Below are positions 36,986 to 45,835 of a stretch of 64,000 bases of DNA, one piece after another. Within the stretch, counting starts at the first letter, position 1. Every line of letters starts with the position of its first letter. The DNA comes from Burkholderia ambifaria. Its GTDB lineage: Bacteria; Pseudomonadota; Gammaproteobacteria; Burkholderiales; Burkholderiaceae. Below the pieces are notes generated by a model that saw only the letters and a program-made list of their open reading frames with translations, was not told where the DNA came from and searched no databases. The position numbers and the translations under genes are program-made. The stretch spans positions 1-64,000 of the forward strand of contig NZ_LKPJ01000013.1 in the NCBI RefSeq assembly GCF_001443045.1, given 5' to 3'.

Positions 36986-37339
36986 ATGGGCGTGGGCATG
37001 CAGATCGTCTGCGTCGGATGCACGGATTGCGCGGCGCTCGAAGCCGAAGCGGGCGCACAGCTGGTGCAGCTTGAACGATTCCGCGCCCGGCTCGACGAGT
37101 GCCGGCTGTCGATCGAGTTGCGCACGACCGCCGACGGCGGCCGCGCCTACGACGTGCGGCTCGAGCTGGTCATGCACGATCGCGTGCCGGCGTCGCTGCC
37201 ATGCAGCTCCGGCGACGACGTGAACGAGGTGATGCGCCGTGCGTTCGCGCAAGCCGAGCAGGTGCTGTCCGCGTGGCAGGCCGGCGGGCCTGAAGCGGCC
37301 GCGTTGCGTGCGGTCGCGACGGGCGCCGCCGTGCAATGA
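36986..37339 (+). CDS. HPF/RaiA-like (ribosome hibernation) candidate protein
   Basis: 117 residues, ATG 36986 behind AGGAGG. The core pattern, with a short N-terminal strand and helix, RAYDVRLELVMHDR (strand) and DDVNEVMRRAFAQAEQVLSAWQ (helix), recalls the S30EA/sigma-54-modulation fold of ribosome hibernation factors. Two Cys near the N-terminus (CVGCTDC) are unusual for that family. The likeness is by pattern only and needs a profile search. It is 141 bp after the previous gene and convergent with the FNR gene. Confidence 0.6.
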   Translation: MGVGMQIVCVGCTDCAALEAEAGAQLVQLERFRARLDECRLSIELRTTADGGRAYDVRLELVMHDRVPASLPCSSGDDVNEVMRRAFAQAEQVLSAWQAGGPEAAALRAVATGAAVQ

Positions 37340-37361
37340 CGCTCGCCGCGCCCGCCGTGCG

Positions 37362-38138
37362 TCAGACCAGGGCGAGCGCCTGCGCGTCGATGATCCGCAC
37401 GCGCTTGCCGCGCGTTTCGACGAGCGAATCCCGATGGAACCGCGAGAACATCCGGCTGACGGTCTCGAGCTTCATGCCGAGATAGCAGCCGATCTCCTCG
37501 CGCGTCATCCGCAGGTTGAATTCCGATGCCGAATAGCCGCGTGCCTCGAAGCGCGACGACAGGTTCAGCAGGAAATGCGCGACGCGCTGCTCGGCCGACA
37601 TCGTACCGAGCAGCAGCATCTGGCTCGATTCGCGAACGATCTCGCTGCTCAGCATCTGGTAGAGGAAATGCTGCATCGATTTCATTTCGCGACATGCCGC
37701 CTCGAGCGCGCCGAACGGGATGATGCACACGACGCTGTCCTCGAGCGCGATCGCGTCGCAGCAGTGCTGGCCGCTGCCGATGCCGTCCATGCCGAGCGTT
37801 TCGCCGGCGATCTGAAAGCCGGTCACGTGCTCTCGGCCGTCACGATGCATCATCACCGTCTTGAACGAGCCCGCGCGCACCGCGTAGATGCTGTGAAACG
37901 GATCGTCGATGCGGAACAGCGCGTCGCCCTGGCGAACCTGCCGGGTCGAGCAGATGATCGCGTCGAGGCGGCCGTATTCGTCCGCGGTCAGGTCGGGCGG
38001 CAGGCACATCGAGCGCATCGCGCAGACCGAGCAGCGCGCGGCCGGATGCTTGGCGGCGTCGTTACGCGCGACGGCGCGAAGTGGAACCGTTGGCCGAGGC
38101 GCGACGGACGGGGCGGCGCAGGCGGTGGCTGTAGACAT
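37362..38138 (-). CDS. fnr: FNR-type oxygen-responsive transcriptional regulator
   Basis: A 258-residue CRP/FNR protein. Cysteines 36, 39 and 45 (CSVCAMRSMC) and 138 (VVCIIPF) have exactly the E. coli FNR spacing (2, 5 and 92 intervening residues), so a [4Fe-4S] oxygen sensor is expected. The cNMP-fold core (ITGF-like VTGFQIAGETLGMDGIGSG) is present. The HTH TREEIGCYLGMKLETVSRMFSRF carries the E-x2-S-R contacts that read TTGAT half-sites. Such boxes are at 36234, 51039 and 53928. It is 17 bp after a receiver-only response regulator on the same strand (one operon). Confidence 0.9.
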   Translation of the reverse strand: MSTATACAAPSVAPRPTVPLRAVARNDAAKHPAARCSVCAMRSMCLPPDLTADEYGRLDAIICSTRQVRQGDALFRIDDPFHSIYAVRAGSFKTVMMHRDGREHVTGFQIAGETLGMDGIGSGQHCCDAIALEDSVVCIIPFGALEAACREMKSMQHFLYQMLSSEIVRESSQMLLLGTMSAEQRVAHFLLNLSSRFEARGYSASEFNLRMTREEIGCYLGMKLETVSRMFSRFHRDSLVETRGKRVRIIDAQALALV

Positions 38139-38155
38139 GAGTCACTCCGGCTCGG

Positions 38156-38563
38156 TCAGGGGTGGTGCACGCGAGCGAGCACCAGGGATTCGATGGTGCG
38201 GCATGCGGCGTCGAATTCGACGGTCTTGTCGAAGAAGTAGTCGGCTCCGGCCGTCGCGCATGCCTCTCTGAATGCCGGCGCCGAGTGGTTCGTCAGCACG
38301 ATCGTGACGACGCGCGGCGTGGCCTTCGACAGCATCCCGATCAAATCGAGACCGCTGCCGTCCGCGAGCCGCAGATCGACAAGCACGACTTCCGCGTGAC
38401 TGCTGCGGATGTGCGTCCACGCGTCCTGGCCGTCCTCGGCTTCGCCGACGACCACGACACCGCGGATCGCGCCGACGAGCAGCGCGATTCGCTGCCGGAC
38501 GGCGACGGCGTGATCGACGAGGAACACCCGGAGCGCGGCGGTGGGTGGCATGCTGGCATTCAT
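38156..38563 (-). CDS. Single-domain (receiver-only) response regulator
   Basis: 135 residues from ATG 38563. A CheY/NarL-type receiver: acidic pocket LVDHA (one acidic residue; the usual DD is VDH), phospho-acceptor Asp in VVLVDLRLADG, Thr/Ser position IVLTNHS and the conserved Lys in FFDKTVEFD. No output domain follows, so it acts by protein contact or as a phosphate sink. It precedes the FNR gene by 17 bp. The partner kinase is not adjacent; candidates in the window are at 48738 and 60108. Confidence 0.8.
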   Translation of the reverse strand: MNASMPPTAALRVFLVDHAVAVRQRIALLVGAIRGVVVVGEAEDGQDAWTHIRSSHAEVVLVDLRLADGSGLDLIGMLSKATPRVVTIVLTNHSAPAFREACATAGADYFFDKTVEFDAACRTIESLVLARVHHP

Positions 38564-38745
38564 GCCGGCAGTATCGTGTTGCGCTGCCAAAAAAGAAATC
38601 GGCCGAATTGGAAGTTTGTGTAGGCCGCTGCGACGCGTTGTAGGGCGTTTCCTACAACGCGTGCGGGAAAGAGGCGGCGGCGCCTGCGTCGCGATGCCGG
38701 ACGCGCGCGCAGGCCGACGGTGCTCGCCGCTGTCGCTCCCTCCAA

Positions 38746-39681
38746 TCAGCCGCGTTGGCGCGCGTCCAGCGCATCGCGCGCCGTGCGGCACGCGGCCAGA
38801 TCCCATGCGGCGCAGCCGACGCTCTTGAACAGCAGCGGGCCGCTGCGCTCGAATGCGCCGCAAAGCACGTCGGCGAGCGACGCGACCTGTTGCCAGTCCA
38901 CCTTCGCGACGATCAAGTCGCCGGCCTCGTGCCGCGCGCCGGCCGGATCGTCGACGACGAGCCGGCTGTGGCGCACGGTGTCGGCGTCGATCTCGGCGGC
39001 GTCCGCGGTGAACGCGCCGACGCCGACCACGAGGCGACCTTCGCGTGCCGCTTCGCGATACACGGGCGTGCGGCTCGTCGTCAGCGTGACGACGACATCG
39101 ATCGCATCGGGAATCGCGTCGCCGTCAAGCGGTGCGAGCCGCGGCGCCTGCGCGCGGTGCGCGGCGCAGAACGCGGCCGCGCTGTCGGCGCGCGAGCCGC
39201 GCACGTGCAGGCGGGCGTCCGGAAAGATCGCCGCGAGCGCTTCGGCGTGATTGGCCGCCTGCTTGCCGGTGCCGATCAGCAGGATGTCGCGCGGCGCGGC
39301 GCCGTGCAGTGCCTGGATGCCGAGCGCGGTGACGGCCGCGGTGCGGCGCCCGGTGACCGTCGGACCGTCGAGCACGAAGCGCATCTCGCCCGTCGTCGCA
39401 TCGTATGCAGTCACCTGGCCGAGGATCGTCGGCAGCCCGCGTGCGCCGTTGCCGGGGCACACGTTGACGAGCTTGTGGCTCGCGAGGTCGCGCGCGCTCG
39501 ACGGCATCGACAGCATCACGCCGCCCGCCTGCAGTGGCACGACGAGCCGTTCGGGGCTGACGATCTCGCCCGCCGCATATTCGGCGACGGTGTGCGTGAG
39601 CGTCGCGAGCAGCGCCGGGTAGTCGAGCAGCGCGGCCGTTTCGGCGGCATCGAAAGCGGGAATGCGGGAGAGAGCGGTCAT
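38746..39681 (-). CDS. lhpI: Delta1-pyrroline-2-carboxylate reductase (ornithine cyclodeaminase/mu-crystallin family)
   Basis: 311 residues from ATG 39681 (MTALSRIPAFDA). Family features: the N-terminal substrate strand LVVPLQAGGVMLSMPS, HKLVNVCPGN, and a Rossmann NAD(P) motif ILLIGTGKQAANHAEAL. Homologues reduce delta1-pyrroline-2-carboxylate to L-proline (LhpI) or act as ornithine cyclodeaminases. The neighbouring C/T-type dehydratase at 41983 makes exactly that pyrroline, which supports the LhpI role. It is divergent from the GntR gene at 39945. Confidence 0.82.
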   Translation of the reverse strand: MTALSRIPAFDAAETAALLDYPALLATLTHTVAEYAAGEIVSPERLVVPLQAGGVMLSMPSSARDLASHKLVNVCPGNGARGLPTILGQVTAYDATTGEMRFVLDGPTVTGRRTAAVTALGIQALHGAAPRDILLIGTGKQAANHAEALAAIFPDARLHVRGSRADSAAAFCAAHRAQAPRLAPLDGDAIPDAIDVVVTLTTSRTPVYREAAREGRLVVGVGAFTADAAEIDADTVRHSRLVVDDPAGARHEAGDLIVAKVDWQQVASLADVLCGAFERSGPLLFKSVGCAAWDLAACRTARDALDARQRG

Positions 39682-39944
39682 CGTGTCGGTCGGTTGTGTC
39701 GGTGGGCGTGAACGACGGGCGCATGGCGCGCTCGCCACGGAAGCCGCCGGACTCGCGGCGGCAGACGGTCTGGATCAAATCTATACCAGTTGACGGCTGT
39801 CCGGCAACCCGGAAAATCATGCGGATTGCCGATTTTGGTTCTAATATCCGTCCAGATGGGCCGTCTACCTACCGGCCCTGGTGCCGCTTCGGTATAGTGC
39901 GCATCCATTCCCGAACCACGGCCCCGACCGGGCAGGAGCCCCAG

Positions 39945-40682
39945 ATGATGTCCGCGCGCCCCGAATCCCTCGAAGCCGGTTTCCGGCCGCTGCAGATCTA
40001 CGAGCAGGTCGCGGAGAAGATTCGCGACGAGATCCGTGCGGGGCACTATGCGGCCGATTCGAGGCTGCCGTCGGAGCGCGATCTCGCGGCGCTGTTCCAG
40101 GTCGGCCGGCCGGCGGTGCGCGAGGCGCTCGGCGCGCTGCAGAACGAAGGGCTGGTGTTCACGAAGCGCAATTCGGGCACCTATGTCGTGCCGGCGCCGC
40201 TCGACGTGCTCGCGCAGCGCGGCGACTCGCGAGGCGCGCCCGATGCGGACTTCAGCCCGACGTCGACGCTCGACGTGCGGCTCATCCTCGAGCCCGCGAT
40301 CGCTCGCCTCGCGGCCGCGCACGGCCGCGCCGATCCCGTCGCCGAAGGCTATCTCGCGCAGATGGAAACGATCACCGATATCGACGACCCGCAGCAGCGC
40401 GCGCTATGGAACGAGAGCGACCGGCTGTTCCACCGGCAGCTCGCGCTGATGACCGGCGACGCGTTGATCGTGAAGATCGCGGACGAAGTCGCGAAGACGA
40501 TGGACCAGCCGCTGTGGAAGCGGCTGAAGGACGACGGCATCTACGACGCGGGTCGGATCCGGCTCTACGTGTCCGAGCACCGGCTGATCTACGAGGCGAT
40601 CGTGTCCGGCGACGCCGATGCGGCCGCCTTCTACGTCGAGCAGCACATCCTGCGCGTACGGCGCGACATCACGCCGAAGTAA
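39945..40682 (+). CDS. GntR-family (FCD) regulator of hydroxyproline catabolism
   Basis: 245 residues from ATG 39945 with GGCAGGAGCC upstream. Winged helix IYEQVAEKIRDEIRAGHYAADSRLPSERDLAALFQVGRPAVREALGAL, then an FCD domain with metal ligands (ESDRLFHRQL, SEHRLIYEAI). It sits between the reductase (divergent, 263 bp) and the binding-protein/dehydratase pair (downstream), so it is the likely local regulator. A -10-like TATAGT lies at about 39893. Confidence 0.86.
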   Translation: MMSARPESLEAGFRPLQIYEQVAEKIRDEIRAGHYAADSRLPSERDLAALFQVGRPAVREALGALQNEGLVFTKRNSGTYVVPAPLDVLAQRGDSRGAPDADFSPTSTLDVRLILEPAIARLAAAHGRADPVAEGYLAQMETITDIDDPQQRALWNESDRLFHRQLALMTGDALIVKIADEVAKTMDQPLWKRLKDDGIYDAGRIRLYVSEHRLIYEAIVSGDADAAAFYVEQHILRVRRDITPK

Positions 40683-40744
40683 CGCGTGCCACATCATTCT
40701 GGTCTGAAACATGACCAGAGCCGTACGGGTTATTTTGAAATTGC

Positions 40745-40773
40745 TTGCATGGTGACCACGCGTGTCCTACATT
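40745..40773 (+). promoter_or_regulatory. Sigma-70-type promoter of the binding-protein gene
   Basis: TTGCAT (40745-40750), 17-bp spacer, TACATT (40768-40773), 33 bp before ATG 40807. Good match in spacing and in the first -35 bases. The element lies in an AT-richer gap after the GntR stop. Confidence 0.55.
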
Positions 40774-40806
40774 GGTTTCACACAAAACCAATCGGGAGCC
40801 ACCACC

Positions 40807-41928
40807 ATGCGACACTTCGTAACTGCGCTTTCGGTGGCCGTTGCCGCCGGCGCGCTGACTTCCGCGCACGCGCAGGAAGTCGTGGCGATCGGCCACTCGG
40901 CGCCGTTGACCGGCCCGCAAGCCGCGAACGGCAAGGACAATGAAAACGGCGCGCGCCTCGCTGTCGACGAGCTCAACAAGGCGGGTGTGAAGGTGGCCGG
41001 CAAGACGGTCACGTTCAAGCTGGTGTCCGAGGACGACCAGGCCGACCCGAAGGCAGGCGTGCAGGTCGCGCAGAACCTGGTCGACAAGGGCGTCGTCGCG
41101 GTGCTCGGGCCGTACAACTCGGGCGTCGCGATTCCCGCGTCGCGCGTGTATGCCAATGCCGGCGTGCCGATCCTGCCGGTCGCGTCGAATCCGGCACTCA
41201 CGCGCCAGGGCTTCAAGAACATCTTCCGGATCGGCGCGAGCGACGAACAGCTCGGCGGCACGATGGCGACCTTCGCCGCGAAGACGCTGAACGCGAAGAC
41301 CGCGGCGGTCATCGACGATCGCACCGCGTACGGGCAGGGCGTCGCCGAGCAGTTCGCGAGCGTCGCGAAGGCGAACGGGATCAAGATCGTCGACCAGGAG
41401 TACACCAACTCGTCGGCGACCGATTTCCTCGGCATTCTCACCAAGATCAAGGCCAGCAATCCCGACGTGATCTTCCTCGGCGGCTACGCGGCGCAGGGCG
41501 CGCCGATGGCGAAGCAGATGAAGCAGCGCGGGTTGCGCGCGAAGCTGCTCGGCGGCGACGGCATCTGCTCGGCCGACATGGGCAAGGTCGCGGGCGACGC
41601 GGCGTCGATCGTCTACTGCGCGCAGGGCGGCGTCGCGCTCGAGAAAACGCCGGCCGGCCGCGAATTCCTGAAGAAGTACCACGACACCTATCACACGGAG
41701 ACGCAGGTCTACGGCGTCAACTACTACGACGGTGTGAAGCTGCTCGCCGACGCGATGGTCAAGGCGGGCACGACCACCGACAAGGCGAAGCTGATCGCGC
41801 AGTTGGCGAAGTCCAGATACGCGGGGGTCGCGGGGACCTATTCGTTCGACGAACACGGCGACCTGAAGGGCGCGCCGACCACCGTCTACGTGATCCGCAA
41901 CGGGCTGCCCGAACCGTACGCGAAGTAA
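40807..41928 (+). CDS. Branched-chain-type amino acid ABC transporter binding protein
   Basis: 373 residues with a Sec signal (MRHFVTALSVAVAAGALTSAHA) and a LivK-type periplasmic-binding fold: EVVAIGHSAPLTGPQAANGKDNENGARLAVDELN, GVVAVLGPYNSGVAIPAS, IDDRTAYGQGVAEQF and VYGVNYYDGVKLLADAM. Permease and ATPase genes are not adjacent, so it must share a transporter encoded elsewhere. Context suggests a hydroxyproline or proline-related ligand. It lies in an operon with the dehydratase (54 bp). Confidence 0.88.
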   Translation: MRHFVTALSVAVAAGALTSAHAQEVVAIGHSAPLTGPQAANGKDNENGARLAVDELNKAGVKVAGKTVTFKLVSEDDQADPKAGVQVAQNLVDKGVVAVLGPYNSGVAIPASRVYANAGVPILPVASNPALTRQGFKNIFRIGASDEQLGGTMATFAAKTLNAKTAAVIDDRTAYGQGVAEQFASVAKANGIKIVDQEYTNSSATDFLGILTKIKASNPDVIFLGGYAAQGAPMAKQMKQRGLRAKLLGGDGICSADMGKVAGDAASIVYCAQGGVALEKTPAGREFLKKYHDTYHTETQVYGVNYYDGVKLLADAMVKAGTTTDKAKLIAQLAKSRYAGVAGTYSFDEHGDLKGAPTTVYVIRNGLPEPYAK

Positions 41929-41982
41929 CCGTCACCGGACGGCGCCGGCGCGCCGTCCTTCGTCTTCACGCTTTCGATCCTC

Positions 41983-42990
41983 ATGAAAATCTCCCGATCC
42001 CTTTCCACCGTCGAAGTCCATACCGGCGGCGAAGCGTTCCGCATCGTCACGAGCGGGCTGCCGCGCCTGCCGGGCGACACGATCGTCCAGCGCCGCGCCT
42101 GGCTCAAGGAGAACGCCGACGAGATTCGCCGTGCGCTGATGTTCGAACCGCGCGGCCACGCCGACATGTACGGCGGCTACCTGACCGAGCCGGTGTCGCC
42201 GAATGCGGATTTCGGCGTGATCTTCGTGCACAACGAGGGCTACAGCGACCATTGCGGGCACGGCGTGATCGCGTTGTCGACCGCCGCGGTCGAGCTCGGT
42301 TGGGTGCAGCGCACGGTGCCGGAGACGCGCGTCGGCATCGATGCGCCGTGCGGCTTCATCGAGGCGTTCGTGAAATGGGACGGCGAGCACGCGGGGCCCG
42401 TGCGCTTCGTCAACGTGCCGTCGTTCGTCTGGCAGCGCGACGTGTCAGTCGACACGCCGTCGTTCGGCACCGTGACCGGCGATATCGCGTACGGCGGCGC
42501 GTTCTACTTCTATGTCGACGGCGCGCCGTTCGACCTGCCGGTGCGCGAAGCGGCGGTGGAAAAGCTGATCCGCTTCGGCGCGGAAGTGAAGGCCGCCGCG
42601 AACGCGAAGTATCCGGTCGTGCATCCGGAGATCCCGGAAATCAACCATATCTACGGCACGATCATCGCGAACGCGCCGCGCCATCCGGGCTCGACGCAGG
42701 CGAACTGCTGCGTGTTCGCGGATCGCGAGGTCGATCGCTCGCCGACCGGCTCCGGCACGGGCGGACGCGTCGCGCAGCTGTACCAGCGCGGGCTGCTCGC
42801 GGCCGGCGACACGCTCGTCAACGAATCGATCGTCGGCACGGTGTTCAAGGGACGCGTGCTGCGCGAGACGACGGTCGGCGACATCCCGGCCGTGATCCCG
42901 GAAGTGGAGGGCAGCGCGCACATCTGCGGATTCGCGAACTGGATCGTCGATGAACGCGATCCGCTGACCTACGGTTTTCTGGTGCGCTGA
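41983..42990 (+). CDS. trans-3-hydroxy-L-proline dehydratase (proline racemase family, C/T type)
   Basis: A 335-residue member of the proline racemase superfamily. The first catalytic residue is Cys91 (GYSDHCGHGV). The second position, Cys in racemases and epimerases, is Thr255 (DRSPTGSGTGGR). The Cys/Thr pair is the hallmark of trans-3-hydroxy-L-proline dehydratases, which make delta1-pyrroline-2-carboxylate, the substrate of the reductase at 38746. Automated naming as 4-hydroxyproline epimerase would be wrong if this reading holds. It ends before a strong terminator at 43025. Confidence 0.82.
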   Translation: MKISRSLSTVEVHTGGEAFRIVTSGLPRLPGDTIVQRRAWLKENADEIRRALMFEPRGHADMYGGYLTEPVSPNADFGVIFVHNEGYSDHCGHGVIALSTAAVELGWVQRTVPETRVGIDAPCGFIEAFVKWDGEHAGPVRFVNVPSFVWQRDVSVDTPSFGTVTGDIAYGGAFYFYVDGAPFDLPVREAAVEKLIRFGAEVKAAANAKYPVVHPEIPEINHIYGTIIANAPRHPGSTQANCCVFADREVDRSPTGSGTGGRVAQLYQRGLLAAGDTLVNESIVGTVFKGRVLRETTVGDIPAVIPEVEGSAHICGFANWIVDERDPLTYGFLVR

Positions 42991-43024
42991 ACGCCGGCGC
43001 ACGGCACCCGGTTGTACCAGGCTT

Positions 43025-43060
43025 GGCGCGCCGTCCCGTTGCGGGGCGCGCGCCTTTTTT
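43025..43060 (+). terminator. Rho-independent terminator after the dehydratase gene
   Basis: The arms GGCGCGCCGTCCCG and CGGGGCGCGCGCC (one mismatch) with a TTG loop are followed by a T-rich run TTTTTTGTT. It lies 35 bp past the stop codon. Confidence 0.85.
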
Positions 43061-43171
43061 GTTGTAAAAATGCGCGATCGGACGCTGTTTGCACCGGCGC
43101 GGGCCGGCAGCGGGCCGGTGTGCCGCGCGAGTTTGGTACGATGCAGCCTTTCCAGCAGATCCCCCACCCGC

Positions 43172-45757
43172 GTGAATCGCCGAAACGTGTCGTCAGTGCG
43201 TGACTTCTGTGCCAAATGGGTCGCGCGCGCCCAACCCGTCGCGGCCGCTGCCGCCGTGCCCGTCAAGCGTGTCCTGGCCGTCGCCTGGCACCATCTCCGT
43301 CATCCGACGCGCCGCGGCGCGCTGCGCGCGGCCGCCGCCGTGCCGGCGCTGTTCGTGCTGTACGTGCTGGTGCTGATTCCGTTCACGCCCAGCATCGGCG
43401 ACATCCGCAAGGCGCGCGTCGACCAGCCTGCGCAGGTGCTGTCCGCCGACGGCAAGCTGCTTGCCGAATTCAAGCCGTCGAACCGCGAATGGGTGTCGCT
43501 CAAGCAGATTTCGCCGCACATGGTCGATGCGCTGATCGCGACCGAGGACCATCGCTTCTACGAGCACCACGGCCTCGACTGGAAGCGCACGGCGTCGGCC
43601 GCGCTCCATACGTTCTCGGGCGACCGCCAGGGCGGTTCGACGATCACCCAGCAGCTCGCGCGCAACCTGTATCCGGACGAGATCGGCCGCGCGCCGACGC
43701 TCACGCGCAAGGTGAAGGAGGCGATCACCGCGCTGAAGATCGAGGCCGTCTACAGCAAGGACCAGATCCTCGAGACCTACCTGAACACGGTGCCGTTCCT
43801 GTACAACGCATACGGCGTCGAGATGGCCGCGCGCACCTATTTCGACAAGTCGGCCGACGAGCTCGACGTGCTCGACAGCGCGACGCTCGTCGGGATGCTG
43901 AAGGGCAACAGTTACTACAACCCGGTGCTGAACCCCGAGCGCGCGCTGCAGCGGCGCAACACGGTGCTCGGCCAGATGGTGAAGTACGGCAAGCTGTCGC
44001 CCGCGCAGTTCGCGCAGTTGCAGCGCCGGCCGCTGCGCATCGACTTCGAGCGCCAGAAGGAGCCGCCAGGACCCGCGCCGCATTTCGCGCAGCAACTGCG
44101 AAAATGGCTGATCGCGTGGGCCGACCGCAACGACTACAACATCTATTCGGACGGGCTGATCGTGCGCACCACGATCGATTCGCGGCTGCAGCAGATGGCG
44201 ACCCAGGCGCTGACGCAGCAGGCGAACCAGCTGCAGGGCATCGCGAACAACGCGTGGAGCGGCCGCGACGGCTGCGGCACCGACAACGAGGTGTTCCGCA
44301 TCTTCATGCGCGAGTCGCCTGAGTACAAGGCCGCGCAGGATGCCGGCAAGAACGATGCGGCCGCGATGAAGCAGCTCGCCGCCGATCGCGGTTTCATGCG
44401 CGCGCTGTGCAAGGCGAAGACCGACGTGCAGGCCGGCTTCGTCGCGATCGATCCGCGCGACGGGCAGATCCGCGCGTGGGTCGGCAGCCGCGACTTCACG
44501 AACGAGCCGTTCGATCACGTGTCGCAGGCGCGGCGCCAGCCGGGTTCCACCTTCAAGCCGTTCGTCTATGGCGTCGCGTTCGCGAACGGGATGAAGCCGG
44601 ACGACACGTTCATCGACCAGGCGGTCGAGATTCCGCTGAAGGGCGGCGAGGTCTGGCGGCCGAACGACGACGTGCCGCCGTCGGGCAAGCCGATGACGCT
44701 GCGCGACGCGGTCGCGCTGTCGCGCAACCGGATTACCGCGCAGGTGATGGAAAAGGTCGGCCCGGCGGCCGTGGCGCGGCTCGCTCGCGACATGGGCGTG
44801 CGCGAGAGCCCGCTCGAGCGCGTGCCGTCGCTGGCGCTCGGCACGAGCCCCGTGACGCTGAAGGAGATGGTCGCGTCGTACGCGACGATCGCGAACGGCG
44901 GACTGTACGTCGAGCCGCAAATGGTGACGCGCATCGAGAACCGCCAGGGCGACGTGCTCGCCGAATACGCGCCGGCGCCGCCCGAGCGCGCGCTCGACGC
45001 GGAAACCGACAAGACGCTGCTCGACGTGATGCGCGACGTCGTGACGCGCGGCACCGGCGGCAGCATCCGCACGCGCTTCGGAATTCGCGGCGACGTGGCC
45101 GGCAAGACCGGAACCACGCAGGACAACGCGGACGGCTGGTTCATCCTGATGCAGCCCGGGCTCGTCGCCGGGGCCTGGGTGGGCTTCGACGACGGCCGCG
45201 TGACGCTGCGCAGCGACTACTGGGGGCAAGGCGCGCACAGCGCGCTGCCGATCGTCGGCGACTTCCTCCAGCGCGCGCAACGCGCACGGATCGTCGACAC
45301 GAAGCTGAAATTCGATACCGAGCCGTCGCCCGGCTGGTTCGCGTCGGTGCGCGAGCGAGTGACCGACCTGTTCGACGGATGGTTCGGGCCCGAGCCGAAG
45401 AAGGCATCGCCCCCTGTCAGGACGCAGCATATCGAGCGTCAGCCCGAGGCGGACGCAGCGGCGGCATCGGCCGCGTCGGCCGCGTCGGCCGCGTCGGCGC
45501 CCGAGGCGGCATCCGGCGGCATCGTCGAGGAATGGATTCCGGCGTCCGAGGTGGCGGCATCGGCTGCTGCATTGTCGGCGGGCGCGTCGCAGCCGCAGGC
45601 CGTGCAGCCGCCGGCCGCGAGAGGCAGCGCGACGAGTTCGGGCAACACGGGTGGCGGGGGGCTCGGCTCCGCACCGGCCGTCCCGCCTTCGGCGGCACCG
45701 TCGTCGCCCCCGGCTCCGGCTCCGGTTTCACCCGACGCGACCAGCGGTTCGGAGTAA
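43172..45757 (+). CDS. Penicillin-binding protein 1A-type transglycosylase/transpeptidase
   Basis: About 861 residues if GTG 43172 is the start (no ATG is well placed; GTG 43196 is another option). One N-terminal membrane helix (ALFVLYVLVLIPF). Glycosyltransferase motifs: EDHRFYEHHG, GGSTITQQLARNL, then KVKEAITALKIEAVYSKDQILETYLN. Transpeptidase motifs: SxxK in GSTFKPF (Ser about 459), SRN and KTGTT. It polymerises and cross-links peptidoglycan. The C-terminal about 110 residues are an Ala/Ser/Pro-rich tail with AAS repeats, which is unusual. It is smaller than, and distinct in tail from, the housekeeping MrcA. Confidence 0.88.
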   Translation: MNRRNVSSVRDFCAKWVARAQPVAAAAAVPVKRVLAVAWHHLRHPTRRGALRAAAAVPALFVLYVLVLIPFTPSIGDIRKARVDQPAQVLSADGKLLAEFKPSNREWVSLKQISPHMVDALIATEDHRFYEHHGLDWKRTASAALHTFSGDRQGGSTITQQLARNLYPDEIGRAPTLTRKVKEAITALKIEAVYSKDQILETYLNTVPFLYNAYGVEMAARTYFDKSADELDVLDSATLVGMLKGNSYYNPVLNPERALQRRNTVLGQMVKYGKLSPAQFAQLQRRPLRIDFERQKEPPGPAPHFAQQLRKWLIAWADRNDYNIYSDGLIVRTTIDSRLQQMATQALTQQANQLQGIANNAWSGRDGCGTDNEVFRIFMRESPEYKAAQDAGKNDAAAMKQLAADRGFMRALCKAKTDVQAGFVAIDPRDGQIRAWVGSRDFTNEPFDHVSQARRQPGSTFKPFVYGVAFANGMKPDDTFIDQAVEIPLKGGEVWRPNDDVPPSGKPMTLRDAVALSRNRITAQVMEKVGPAAVARLARDMGVRESPLERVPSLALGTSPVTLKEMVASYATIANGGLYVEPQMVTRIENRQGDVLAEYAPAPPERALDAETDKTLLDVMRDVVTRGTGGSIRTRFGIRGDVAGKTGTTQDNADGWFILMQPGLVAGAWVGFDDGRVTLRSDYWGQGAHSALPIVGDFLQRAQRARIVDTKLKFDTEPSPGWFASVRERVTDLFDGWFGPEPKKASPPVRTQHIERQPEADAAAASAASAASAASAPEAASGGIVEEWIPASEVAASAAALSAGASQPQAVQPPAARGSATSSGNTGGGGLGSAPAVPPSAAPSSPPAPAPVSPDATSGSE

Positions 45758-45835
45758 CGAGCCGTTCAGATTTCGCGCGATGCTGCCGTAATAGCGTTGT
45801 CACGACAGCTCGCGCGGTCGCTCCGCGCCTTTCCG

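Noticed and set aside
39790..39805. TTGAC-GGCT-GTCCG near the GntR/reductase intergenic region as an FNR box
   Set aside because: The second half-site fails at the last two bases and the gap to the next -10-like element does not match the other three promoters.
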